A stretch of 64,000 nucleotides of DNA from a virus. Where the stretch lies: positions 1-64,000 of IMG/VR virus record IMGVR_UViG_3300006793_000023; one strand, written 5' to 3'. Position numbers and translations under genes: made by a program. The notes below the pieces were generated by a model that saw only the letters and a program-made list of their open reading frames with translations, was not told where the DNA came from and did no database searches. Positions 18,207 to 24,298 of this stretch are shown piece by piece (the first letter of the stretch is position 1; each line of letters opens with the position of its first letter).

Positions 18207-18236
18207 TTGGTTATACGCAGCTTTTTTCTTATATTA
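18206..18236 (+). promoter_or_regulatory. Phage promoter (GTTGG-N19-TATATTA)
   Basis: GTTGG at 18206-18210, a 19-base spacer, and TATATTA at 18230-18236 preceded by TTTCT. The leader ends in 'AGTTAT' directly before the ATG at 18260. Confidence 0.75.
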
Positions 18237-18259
18237 TAGTATAATACTAAAACAGTTAT

Positions 18260-18391
18260 ATGTCAAAAAACACATCAAAACAACTTTACACTCAAACTAT
18301 GGAGTGGTTAAAGTCAAGAGGAATCAAAACTTCAAACACTAACAGAAAAAAATCAAGATTTAATTCATATAAAGAAAAAGGAAGAAAATGA
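18260..18391 (+). CDS. Small basic hypothetical protein
   Basis: 43 residues, rich in Lys, Arg, Ser and Asn, beginning MSKNTSKQLYTQTMEWLKSR. It has its own promoter and 'AGTTAT' immediately before the ATG, and its stop overlaps the thioredoxin start as ATGA, which argues that it is translated. Function unknown. Confidence 0.6.
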   Translation: MSKNTSKQLYTQTMEWLKSRGIKTSNTNRKKSRFNSYKEKGRK

Positions 18392-18648
18392 CAAAAGTAA
18401 TCAAATTTTACGCAGATTGGTGCGGACCTTGTCGTGTTTACGCTAAGACTTTTGATAAAGTATCGGAAGAATTAAAAGACACAGTAGAGTTTGTTAATAT
18501 AAATGTTGAAAAAGATACAAGCGGTTTAGCAGGTGAGTACAAAGTTACTGCAATACCGACAACAGTAATTATTAAAGATGGTAAGGAAAGTATTAAAAAC
18601 GGCAGATTAACAGAAGATCAGTTAAAAAGTTTTATATTGAATGAATAA
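18388..18648 (+). CDS. Thioredoxin
   Basis: 86 residues with the active site 'WCGPC' at about residues 11-15 and the cis-Pro loop 'AIPTTVIIKDG'. Shorter than cellular thioredoxin because the N-terminal strand is missing, as in many phage versions. It most likely supplies electrons to the phage ribonucleotide reductase encoded just upstream. Overlaps both neighbours by a few bases. Confidence 0.85.
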   Translation: MTKVIKFYADWCGPCRVYAKTFDKVSEELKDTVEFVNINVEKDTSGLAGEYKVTAIPTTVIIKDGKESIKNGRLTEDQLKSFILNE

Positions 18649-18985
18649 GAATATACTAATAGCATTTATACTCTTTACTGTAGCTCAAGGCTTAATATGG
18701 TATCAAACTAATTCTCAATTTTTTAACGATTGGGTGAAGGAGAGACCATTACTTATGGCTTCTATGGGGGTACCTATTAGTTATATATTAATCTATGCTT
18801 CTAGGTACGTAGTAGCAGGATTTGACGGATTACTATGGCCTGGTAGGTTGATAGGGTTTTCTACCGGTATGATAATAATGGCAACATGTACGTATATTCA
18901 TTTAGATGAAGGAATAACTCTTAAAACAGGAATTACATTATTACTAGCATTTATAATAGTAATGATACAGTTATATTGGAAATAA
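18641..18985 (+). CDS. Small integral membrane protein
   Basis: 114 residues with four probable membrane helices (about residues 3-20, 38-56, 66-84 and 92-111). No catalytic motif recognised. It overlaps the thioredoxin gene by 8 bases. A role in membrane remodelling or lysis timing would be guesswork. Confidence 0.6.
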   Translation: MNKNILIAFILFTVAQGLIWYQTNSQFFNDWVKERPLLMASMGVPISYILIYASRYVVAGFDGLLWPGRLIGFSTGMIIMATCTYIHLDEGITLKTGITLLLAFIIVMIQLYWK

Positions 18986-19002
18986 ATTTTAAAAATTAAG
19001 TT

Positions 19003-19308
19003 ATGTTAAGAAGACCAGATTCAATCCCTGCAGGGGATACAATTATTGAAGATTCAGTTATGGAACCTTTTTTTATTGCTAAATCTTCCTCAGGGGGATA
19101 TACAGTTTATGAAAGAGTTATCAAAGGTGATAACAATACTCATTATATTAAGACTATATGCTACCCGGGAAATTTTAATCATGCACTAAAAGCAGTATGT
19201 AGGGAATTACTTAATAATAAAAGTAACCACTACACTTCCCTTAAAGAGTATATTAATGAGTGGAAAGTAATACAAGAGAAAATATCATCTTTTACAAATA
19301 TAGATTAA
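19003..19308 (+). CDS. Hypothetical protein, weakly similar to 38435 gene
   Basis: 101 residues, soluble. The segment 'SSSGGYTVYERVIKGDN' resembles 'SPDGGKTVYKRLIGENP' in the gene at 38435, and both follow an acidic 'I-x-E' stretch, so the two may be distant paralogues. 'AAGTT' precedes the ATG. Function unknown. Confidence 0.55.
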   Translation: MLRRPDSIPAGDTIIEDSVMEPFFIAKSSSGGYTVYERVIKGDNNTHYIKTICYPGNFNHALKAVCRELLNNKSNHYTSLKEYINEWKVIQEKISSFTNID

Positions 19309-19309
19309 T

Positions 19310-19477
19310 ATGTCAGTTCCTATAGATATTTTTTATTGGAGAGTTGAAGTTGATGGAGAAGAGTGGATTGTAGATGGTAAAGAAATTAAAGAAGTAATTA
19401 GAAAAGTATTAGCAGAGGAACCATCAGCAGAGATAGATTTAATAGAAAAAACAGATATAAGTAAAGTTGTATTTTAA
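19310..19477 (+). CDS. Small acidic hypothetical protein
   Basis: 55 residues, starting 1 base after the previous stop codon. It begins MSVPIDIFYWRVEVDGEEW; a short beta-rich start is followed by 'VIRKVLAEEPSAEIDLIEK'. It overlaps the -35 box of the queC promoter. Function unknown. Confidence 0.55.
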   Translation: MSVPIDIFYWRVEVDGEEWIVDGKEIKEVIRKVLAEEPSAEIDLIEKTDISKVVF

Positions 19478-19496
19478 TAATATTTTTACTATATTT
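19466..19496 (+). promoter_or_regulatory. Phage promoter (GTTGT-N19-TATATTT) for queC
   Basis: GTTGT at 19466-19470, then exactly 19 bases, then TATATTT at 19490-19496. Expected transcription start is near 19503, just before the structured leader. Confidence 0.7.
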
Positions 19497-19509
19497 AATT
19501 AACATTTTA

Positions 19510-19537
19510 GCGTTAGCCTATACGCGAAATACCTGGC
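19510..19537 (+). promoter_or_regulatory. Candidate preQ1-I-like pseudoknot leader of queC (variant)
   Basis: GCGT (19510-19513) pairs with ACGC (19522-19525) around an 8-base loop containing GCC (19516-19518). The tail GAAATACCT leads to GGC (19535-19537), which can pair with that loop GCC. The stem, the loop and the 9-base A-rich tail before the pseudoknot strand match the geometry of class I preQ1 riboswitches, and the downstream gene makes preQ0. The loop lacks the TCGTAG core of the leaders at 23551 and 26729, so it is a variant or an unrelated hairpin. Confidence 0.4.
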
Positions 19538-19557
19538 AAATTTTAAATAAGTGAATT

Positions 19558-20346
19558 ATGGCACATTGTGTAGTAAGTTTAAGTGGTGGAATGGATAGCA
19601 GCACCCTATTGTTAAGAGCTATCGAGAAGTACGATACTGTAACAGGTATCTCATTTGACTATGGTCAAAAACACAGAGTAGAGCTAGAGAGAGCTCAATC
19701 ATTAATTAATTACCTTGCAAGTAAAGGTCACAAAGTAAATTACCGTCAAATTAAATTAGACGGATTAGTTGATCTATTAGACTCAGCTTTAGTTTCAGGT
19801 GGAGATGATGTACCAGAAGGACATTACGAACAAGATAATATGAAAGAAACAGTTGTTCCTAACAGAAATAAAATGTTTGCTTCCATTACTCAAGCAGTTG
19901 CATTATCCGTAGCAAATAGAACAGAAGATGTTTGTGATATTGCTTTAGGTATTCACGCTGGTGACCATGCAGTTTATCCTGATTGTAGACAAGAATTTAG
20001 AGATGCAGATGATGCAGCTTTTAGAATTGGAAATTGGGATGCGGAGAGAGTAGGTTACTTTACACCTTATTTAAATACTGATAAATTTGGTATTTTACAA
20101 GATGGAGAAATTTTATGTGCAAAGCTAAAAATTGATTTTGATGAAGTTTATAAAAGAACGAATACTTCTTATAAGCCTTATCCTTCGGGAAATAGTGATT
20201 ATAAGTCTGCTTCTAGTGTTGAGAGGATTGAGGCTTTTATTGCTCTTGGCAGAAAAGATCCCGTACAGTATGAGGATGAAACTGGAGAAGTTGATTACGA
20301 AGTAGCAAAAGCACACGTTGAAAAGGTTTTAGCTGACTATGTATAA
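19558..20346 (+). CDS. queC: 7-cyano-7-deazaguanine (preQ0) synthase QueC
   Basis: 262 residues. The PP-loop 'SLSGGMDSSTLL' (about 7-18) binds ATP; 'SFDYGQKHRVEL', 'VVPNRNKMF', 'ALGIHAGDHAVYPDCRQEF' and 'TPYLNTDKFGI' are QueC signatures. The enzyme converts 7-carboxy-7-deazaguanine to preQ0 using ATP and ammonia. The usual C-terminal zinc site (S-C...H-C-G-x-C-x-S-C-x-x-R) is gone: the four Cys positions align to Tyr205, Asp214, Ser217 and Ser220, while the flanking 'VERIEAF' is kept. It has its own promoter and structured leader. With folE, queD, queE, queF and dpdA in this window the role is DNA rather than only tRNA modification. Confidence 0.88.
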   Translation: MAHCVVSLSGGMDSSTLLLRAIEKYDTVTGISFDYGQKHRVELERAQSLINYLASKGHKVNYRQIKLDGLVDLLDSALVSGGDDVPEGHYEQDNMKETVVPNRNKMFASITQAVALSVANRTEDVCDIALGIHAGDHAVYPDCRQEFRDADDAAFRIGNWDAERVGYFTPYLNTDKFGILQDGEILCAKLKIDFDEVYKRTNTSYKPYPSGNSDYKSASSVERIEAFIALGRKDPVQYEDETGEVDYEVAKAHVEKVLADYV

Positions 20347-20374
20347 GTTAATGTTAAATAAACAATAGTTAAAT

Positions 20375-20518
20375 ATGGCCACAACTGAACAGCAAAACGG
20401 TAACCCCTGTACTAACGAAACTAGAAATACTTTCAACAGAAGAGTATCTAAGTACAGTATGTTAGGGAAAACCAAAAAAGTACAATGGAGCGATAGAAGA
20501 AGACATCGCAACATTTAA
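20375..20518 (+). CDS. Small basic hypothetical protein
   Basis: 47 residues, beginning MATTEQQNGNPCTNETR and with an Arg/Lys-rich end. It lies between queC and the tRNA-like element, with 'AGTTAAAT' just before the ATG. Coding status is moderately supported by the clean frame and the spacing. Function unknown. Confidence 0.4.
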   Translation: MATTEQQNGNPCTNETRNTFNRRVSKYSMLGKTKKVQWSDRRRHRNI

Positions 20519-20524
20519 AAAACA

Positions 20525-20637
20525 TGCCGAGTACCTCAGTAGGTAGAGGATTTTGACTTAACCTAACGCATAATAGAATACGATCGTGAAAAGCAATAGG
20601 GTCAGAAAAGACAGGGGTTCGAGTCCCCTCTCGGTTA
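20525..20637 (+). tRNA. tRNA-like element with a 38-40-base insertion in the anticodon loop
   Basis: The parts fit a class I tRNA except for the anticodon loop. The acceptor arm is TGCCGAG with CTCGGTT (20630-20636), then A. T-A is followed by the D-arm CCTC/GAGG (20534-20537, 20546-20549). The anticodon stem pairs 20551-20555 with 20603-20607, extendable to 7 pairs. The variable loop is AAGAC, and the T-arm is AGGGG-TTCGAGT-CCCCT (20613-20629). The anticodon loop would be 47 bases instead of 7. If the stem is shifted by one base, CTTAA at 20557-20561 could present anticodon UAA, but the identity is uncertain. CCA is not encoded. The insert is too small for a self-splicing group I intron. Confidence 0.5.
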
Positions 20638-20653
20638 ACTAATTTTAATTAAA

Positions 20654-20758
20654 ATGAATAGAAAAGAAAGAGTAGAAAAAGATTCATTAGCAGCATTAGG
20701 TATAATAGCTATAGTACTTTTTATTATTATAGGGCTAAGCTCAATTATAAGGTTGTAA
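20654..20758 (+). CDS. Tiny single-pass membrane protein
   Basis: 34 residues: a charged head MNRKERVEKDSLAAL followed by one hydrophobic helix (about 13-32) ending in Arg-Leu. It starts 16 bases after the tRNA-like element. Coding is plausible from composition; function unknown. Confidence 0.4.
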   Translation: MNRKERVEKDSLAALGIIAIVLFIIIGLSSIIRL

Positions 20759-20775
20759 ATAAAGTTTATGTTAAT

Positions 20776-21288
20776 ATGAAAAAAGGTTTTATAATTTTAA
20801 TAGTAACTATTTCTTTTTTATTAGTTAGTTACTCTTCGTATAAAAAGCCACGACCAGTAGTAACTCCTTTGTTAATAGAATTAGAACCTATTACTATAAG
20901 TAAACCTACTCTAAAGTACGAGAAGCTTATAGAAGCATTAATACAGGTAGAAAGTGAAGGAATAGAGTATATACACGGAGACATAGGGCTAAAAGAAGGT
21001 CCATCAGTCGGGGTACTACAGATTCGTCCTATTATGGTAAGAGAAGTAAACAGGATACTTCGTATTAAAAAAATCAATAAAAAATTTAAACTTAAAGATC
21101 GTTACAGTAGAAAAAAATCTATTGAGATGTTTAATATATGGAGAATGTTTTACCACCCTGATGGTAATTTTGAAAAAATATCTAGAACATGGAATGGAGG
21201 ACCTAAAGGATACCTTAAAAAGTCTACTGTTGGATATTGGATGGAAGTACAAAATGAACTAAGCTTAATAAATGATAAAAGAAACTAA
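20776..21288 (+). CDS. Exported lytic transglycosylase-like protein
   Basis: 170 residues. A hydrophobic N-terminal helix (about 4-20, probable signal or anchor) is followed from residue 50 by 'LIEALIQVESEG', where the Glu after Val fits the SLT/lysozyme catalytic acid, then 'GPSVGVLQIRPIMV' (the G-x-x-Q-I/M motif) and 'SRTWNGGPKGY' (A/T-x-N-x-G-x-G-x-V/Y). This is the normal order for a soluble lytic transglycosylase fold. It may open peptidoglycan during lysis or membrane-associated steps. Its last 17 bases overlap the next gene. Other candidate wall enzymes are at 4253 and 46321. Confidence 0.65.
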   Translation: MKKGFIILIVTISFLLVSYSSYKKPRPVVTPLLIELEPITISKPTLKYEKLIEALIQVESEGIEYIHGDIGLKEGPSVGVLQIRPIMVREVNRILRIKKINKKFKLKDRYSRKKSIEMFNIWRMFYHPDGNFEKISRTWNGGPKGYLKKSTVGYWMEVQNELSLINDKRN

Positions 21289-21859
21289 ACATCTAGTTGT
21301 AATAGGACATCCTGACCAAAAGTCATTTTGTTATAATGGTATTTTTAAAACTATTGTAAGACAAATGAAGAGGTATAAATCAAATTATAGAGTTATAGAT
21401 TTGTACGAGGATAAGCTTCACAGAGACAAAAAAGAGCTAATAAAGAAGTATAAAGAATTAGTTGTTTGGTCAACTCATATTTACTTTGTATCTCCTGTTT
21501 GGTGGTTTAGATTGACTCCTAAATTAGAGATGTTTTTTGACGAAGTATTTACACCTGGATTTGCTTATAAATTTATTCCTTTAATAGGAAAATATGCTTA
21601 CCCCAAACCGTTTTTCAAAAATAAAAAAGTAAGAACTTATATTACTCACGGAGCCCCGAAATTACCGGTAATAACATTATACCTTAACTCAGTTAAATTA
21701 AGGTTAGTAATGGGGGTTTATACTTTTGTATTTGGTTGGAACTTAAACAGGTGGACTAAAACTAAACAGTTCTGGTCAGTTCCATTTGTAACAAATAATA
21801 AACGTATAAAGTATTTAAGAGTAGTAAAAGAAGATATTAGGAAAGATTTAGGGTTATGA
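21272..21859 (+). CDS. NAD(P)H:quinone oxidoreductase-like flavoprotein
   Basis: 195 residues with a flavodoxin-like fold. 'VVIGHPDQKSFCYNGI' near the start matches the G-H-P-x-x-x-S-F FMN/FAD-binding opening of the NQO1/MdaB/KefF family, and 'FVSPVWWFRLTPKLEMFFDEVF' with 'PGFAYKF' matches the second family motif. Such enzymes reduce quinones by two electrons. A phage role is unclear; redox protection or flavin-dependent chemistry is possible. Overlaps its neighbours at both ends. Confidence 0.7.
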   Translation: MIKETKHLVVIGHPDQKSFCYNGIFKTIVRQMKRYKSNYRVIDLYEDKLHRDKKELIKKYKELVVWSTHIYFVSPVWWFRLTPKLEMFFDEVFTPGFAYKFIPLIGKYAYPKPFFKNKKVRTYITHGAPKLPVITLYLNSVKLRLVMGVYTFVFGWNLNRWTKTKQFWSVPFVTNNKRIKYLRVVKEDIRKDLGL

Positions 21860-22128
21860 TAGGTAAGAAGAAATTATGGAATTTCTATCTTAGAAATTTA
21901 GTTAGAGATAGGCGGCTTACACCTTTAGAGAGACTAGGTAGTAGAGTAGGGTATATGGGAGTAGGATTTCTAATAGGAGGACAATGGACAGTAAGTCCTA
22001 TTTTATTTATTCTAGGATTTATCTGCGTATTAATACAGGTTTCTATTAGGAAGCAATGGAACTTAGTAGCTCTGCAGTTAAACGGGCTAGTAGCTTGGAC
22101 AATTCATTTTATAAAATCACTGTTATGA
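21856..22128 (+). CDS. Small membrane protein
   Basis: 90 residues. A basic N-terminus (RDRRLTPLERLGSR) is followed by two or three hydrophobic helices (about 29-64 and 73-88). The stop TGA overlaps the next ATG as ATGA. Family not recognised. Confidence 0.5.
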   Translation: MIGKKKLWNFYLRNLVRDRRLTPLERLGSRVGYMGVGFLIGGQWTVSPILFILGFICVLIQVSIRKQWNLVALQLNGLVAWTIHFIKSLL

Positions 22129-22550
22129 TTATTTCAATAGTAATAATATATTTAAGTACCTTAGTTGGAGGAGTTATTTTATATAAAAAATACAAGTTTT
22201 TAAAAGATAATTTAAATAAAGAACATTTAGTTTCTACAAGAGATGATTTAAATAAAGTTCATAAACAGTATAATTATATTCTGGAAACTTTAGAAGAATA
22301 TAAAAAAGTATATAGCGAAACTAGGAGATACGTAGTAAATGCAACTATAGAGTTAGAACAAAGGCCAGAAGAAGTTAGAAAGGAACTTCTAGGTAAACTA
22401 AAAGATAAAGATAGGGAGATAAAAATTATTACTAGTCGAGTAAGCCACTTGAAAGAATCAGTAGAGAGAGAGAATAGATTTCTAATTCAAAGCGTACGTA
22501 AATTAGAAGATACGACAGTTAGGAAAAGTAATTCTAATATTAGATATTAA
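22125..22550 (+). CDS. Membrane-anchored coiled-coil protein
   Basis: 141 residues from the ATG that overlaps the previous stop codon; an in-frame ATG at 22056 also exists but lies inside the upstream gene. One N-terminal membrane helix (about 2-18) and then a long charged helical region with heptad-like hydrophobic spacing. The shape resembles an i-spanin or a scaffold. No family assigned. Confidence 0.5.
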   Translation: MIISIVIIYLSTLVGGVILYKKYKFLKDNLNKEHLVSTRDDLNKVHKQYNYILETLEEYKKVYSETRRYVVNATIELEQRPEEVRKELLGKLKDKDREIKIITSRVSHLKESVERENRFLIQSVRKLEDTTVRKSNSNIRY

Positions 22551-22555
22551 ATTTA

Positions 22556-22564
22556 CTATTTATA
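22556..22564 (+). promoter_or_regulatory. CTATTTATA motif before vWA-like gene
   Basis: Lies between the stop codon at 22550 and the ATG at 22582, with 'AAAGGTAAAG' after it. Same nonamer as at 1299, 34946, 39909 and 40492. Candidate late promoter element. Confidence 0.35.
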
Positions 22565-22581
22565 ACTAAAGGTAAAGTATT

Positions 22582-23499
22582 ATGATAATAAAGTCATTAG
22601 ATGAATTAACTTGGAAGCAATTTTCTGAATTAGAGGAATATAAAGATAAACCTCTAAATGAAGTTAAGTTAGCATATAATAACTACTTAGTAAACCTGCA
22701 ATCTTATAGGAATTTATATTTAAATTTTCAAAATAAAGGTAGAGCTTTAAACAACATCAAATTACCTTGCTCTAAAGGTATAGATGTAGCGGTTGTATTA
22801 GACATTACAACAAATGCTCCTTCTATGGTTAGTAGAATTGAGGATATGAAAACCGACCTAACCGCTTTTATATCCATAGTGGATAGTAGATCAGGAGGAA
22901 ATTACAGGATGGGTTTAGTTTTATTTGATGAGATAAATTCAAGTGCAACTGCAAACTATGCTACTGTAGGTACATATACATCACTCCCTGCATCTCAAAG
23001 AGAGATAAATACGAATACAGAGAATAAGGTATCTCAGCTATACACTTCTTTAGTACCTTTTAGTTCTAATAATGGATCTACTTTTATTACACAATTCAAT
23101 AAACTTAACACATTAGATTTTCCATTAGGTTCAGGAGAAGATATAAACGAACCAGGAGATATAGCAGTAAAGAAAGTAGTAGAAGAAGACTTTGTTGGAG
23201 CTTTTAGAGACGGGGTAGTAAAGTATATAATTTTAATTACCAACACTAAACCTTCAGGAGATGATGATGATGGACCAGTTCCTAATGCAGAAGATGTGGA
23301 TATACTAGCAACATCTAATACAGCAGCTGCAAAAGATATTCAAATATCCCTTATATCTACTACAGTAGCAGCAAGTAATCCAGCATATGGACAATTTCCT
23401 TCTGTAACTAACGGACTATATTTCACAGATCCGTCACAAAATTCTTTCTTCTCATTAGACCAAACTATTGAAGATTTATGTACAACACAAAATCCTTAG
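22582..23499 (+). CDS. von Willebrand factor A-like domain protein
   Basis: 305 residues with no signal peptide. After ~65 helical residues, 'GIDVAVVLDITTN' gives a MIDAS-like D-x-T-x-N opening; 'YRMGLVLFDEINS' and 'VVKYIILITNTKPSGDDDDG' are the expected second and fourth core strands of a vWA fold, with acidic metal-site candidates. vWA domains usually mediate binding. The candidate late element upstream and isolated position fit a virion or adhesion protein, but this is inference. Confidence 0.6.
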   Translation: MIIKSLDELTWKQFSELEEYKDKPLNEVKLAYNNYLVNLQSYRNLYLNFQNKGRALNNIKLPCSKGIDVAVVLDITTNAPSMVSRIEDMKTDLTAFISIVDSRSGGNYRMGLVLFDEINSSATANYATVGTYTSLPASQREINTNTENKVSQLYTSLVPFSSNNGSTFITQFNKLNTLDFPLGSGEDINEPGDIAVKKVVEEDFVGAFRDGVVKYIILITNTKPSGDDDDGPVPNAEDVDILATSNTAAAKDIQISLISTTVAASNPAYGQFPSVTNGLYFTDPSQNSFFSLDQTIEDLCTTQNP

Positions 23500-23505
23500 C
23501 AAATA

Positions 23506-23536
23506 GTTGCCTCTTAAAAATAAAATTACTATATTT
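23506..23536 (+). promoter_or_regulatory. Phage promoter (GTTGC-N19-TATATTT) for the queD-queE unit
   Basis: GTTGC at 23506-23510, a 19-base spacer and TATATTT at 23530-23536. The predicted start near 23543 lies just ahead of the riboswitch. Confidence 0.75.
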
Positions 23537-23550
23537 ATTTTAATATTAAC

Positions 23551-23580
23551 AGTGTCGTAGCACCACTATAAAAACACAAG
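23551..23580 (+). promoter_or_regulatory. preQ1-I riboswitch
   Basis: AGTG (23551-23554) pairs with CACT (23564-23567) around the 9-base loop TCGTAGCAC; the tail ATAAAAACACAAG ends one base before the ATG. The layout and letters follow class I preQ1 riboswitches: a short stem, a loop with a U-C-G-Y-A-G core and A-C at its end, and an A-rich tail whose C-A-A strand folds back on the loop. It lies in the leader of the queD and queE unit. A nearly identical element precedes folE at 26729. Ligand binding next to the start codon would probably block ribosome entry. Confidence 0.75.
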
Positions 23581-23581
23581 T

Positions 23582-23824
23582 ATGCAAGAAGAAATACACA
23601 AAGAGTTATGGGATAGAGATGAAAGAGAAATTCATCAAATCCAAGAAGGGATCTCAATAAACGGACAAAAAGTCCCAGATCCAAAATTACATCAAAGAAT
23701 TTCATTTATTAAATCAGCAATTCGTTTAGGGGCCTGCGCCTTTGGATTTTTCGGTATGTTTGAAATAGGATTTATTGGACTATTTTTAGCTGAAATAGTT
23801 GGAATTGGTGAAGAATTAGTTTAA
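23582..23824 (+). CDS. Small protein with hydrophobic C-terminal half, first gene of riboswitch-controlled unit
   Basis: 80 residues. The charged N-terminal half ('ELWDRDEREIHQIQ') is followed by two hydrophobic stretches (about residues 43-57 and 61-76) rich in Gly and Phe. Its ATG sits directly behind the preQ1-I riboswitch and queD follows after 9 bases. Position suggests a link with 7-deazaguanine metabolism, for example a small transporter or membrane factor, but no family is recognised. Confidence 0.6.
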   Translation: MQEEIHKELWDRDEREIHQIQEGISINGQKVPDPKLHQRISFIKSAIRLGACAFGFFGMFEIGFIGLFLAEIVGIGEELV

Positions 23825-23833
23825 ATTATAGAT

Positions 23834-24298
23834 ATGGGTAAATTTACATCAACAAAAGTATTTGACGGATTCTCTACAGTTTTTCGTCAATGGAAGGCAG
23901 AAGATACACACTGCCGATTCTTACATGGATACGGAACTTCAGTTAAAGTATGGTTTGAAGGAGAATTAGATGAGCGCAATTGGGTTTGGGATTTCGGAGG
24001 AATGAAAAGAGCAAAAGGAACTATCGACGGATTTAATCCTAAGGAATGGTTTGATTGGTTACTTGACCACACTTTTTTAGTAGCAGAGGATGATCCTTTT
24101 AAAGATTCTTTTCTAAAAATGCATGAAGCAGGAGTAGCTCAAGTAAGAGTAGTTCCTGCAACAGGAGCAGAAAAGTTTGCAGAATTTATATTTCTAAAAT
24201 TAAATCATTTCATTGATAAAGAAACTGAGGGTAGAGTAAAAGTAATTAAAGTAGAGTTTAGAGAACATCAAAAAAATAGTGCAATTTATGAAGCTTAA
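23834..24298 (+). CDS. queD: 6-carboxytetrahydropterin synthase QueD-like
   Basis: 154 residues. The 6-pyruvoyl-tetrahydropterin synthase fold is recognisable: 'FDGFSTVFRQW', 'CRFLHGYGTSVKVWFEGEL', 'WVWDFGGMK', 'WLLDHTFL' and 'ATGAEKFAEFIF'. Catalytic Cys27, Asp78/His79 and Glu113 are present. Two of the three usual zinc ligands are not: the H in F-S-A-A-H-R is Phe17, and the second His of H-G-H is Tyr33; His31 remains. QueD converts dihydroneopterin triphosphate to 6-carboxytetrahydropterin, the second step from GTP. Overlaps queE by 11 bases. Confidence 0.78.
   Translation: MGKFTSTKVFDGFSTVFRQWKAEDTHCRFLHGYGTSVKVWFEGELDERNWVWDFGGMKRAKGTIDGFNPKEWFDWLLDHTFLVAEDDPFKDSFLKMHEAGVAQVRVVPATGAEKFAEFIFLKLNHFIDKETEGRVKVIKVEFREHQKNSAIYEA

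Noticed and set aside
20562-20600. Group I intron in the tRNA-like element
   Set aside because: The insert is about 40 bases, far below the size of the group I catalytic core, and no paired core elements are seen.
20525-20637. Class II leucine tRNA with a long variable arm
   Set aside because: A long variable arm would need the anticodon stem to close right after a 7-base loop, but only three of five pairs form there. Closing with 20603-20607 gives good pairing and a normal 5-base variable loop, leaving the insert in the anticodon loop instead.
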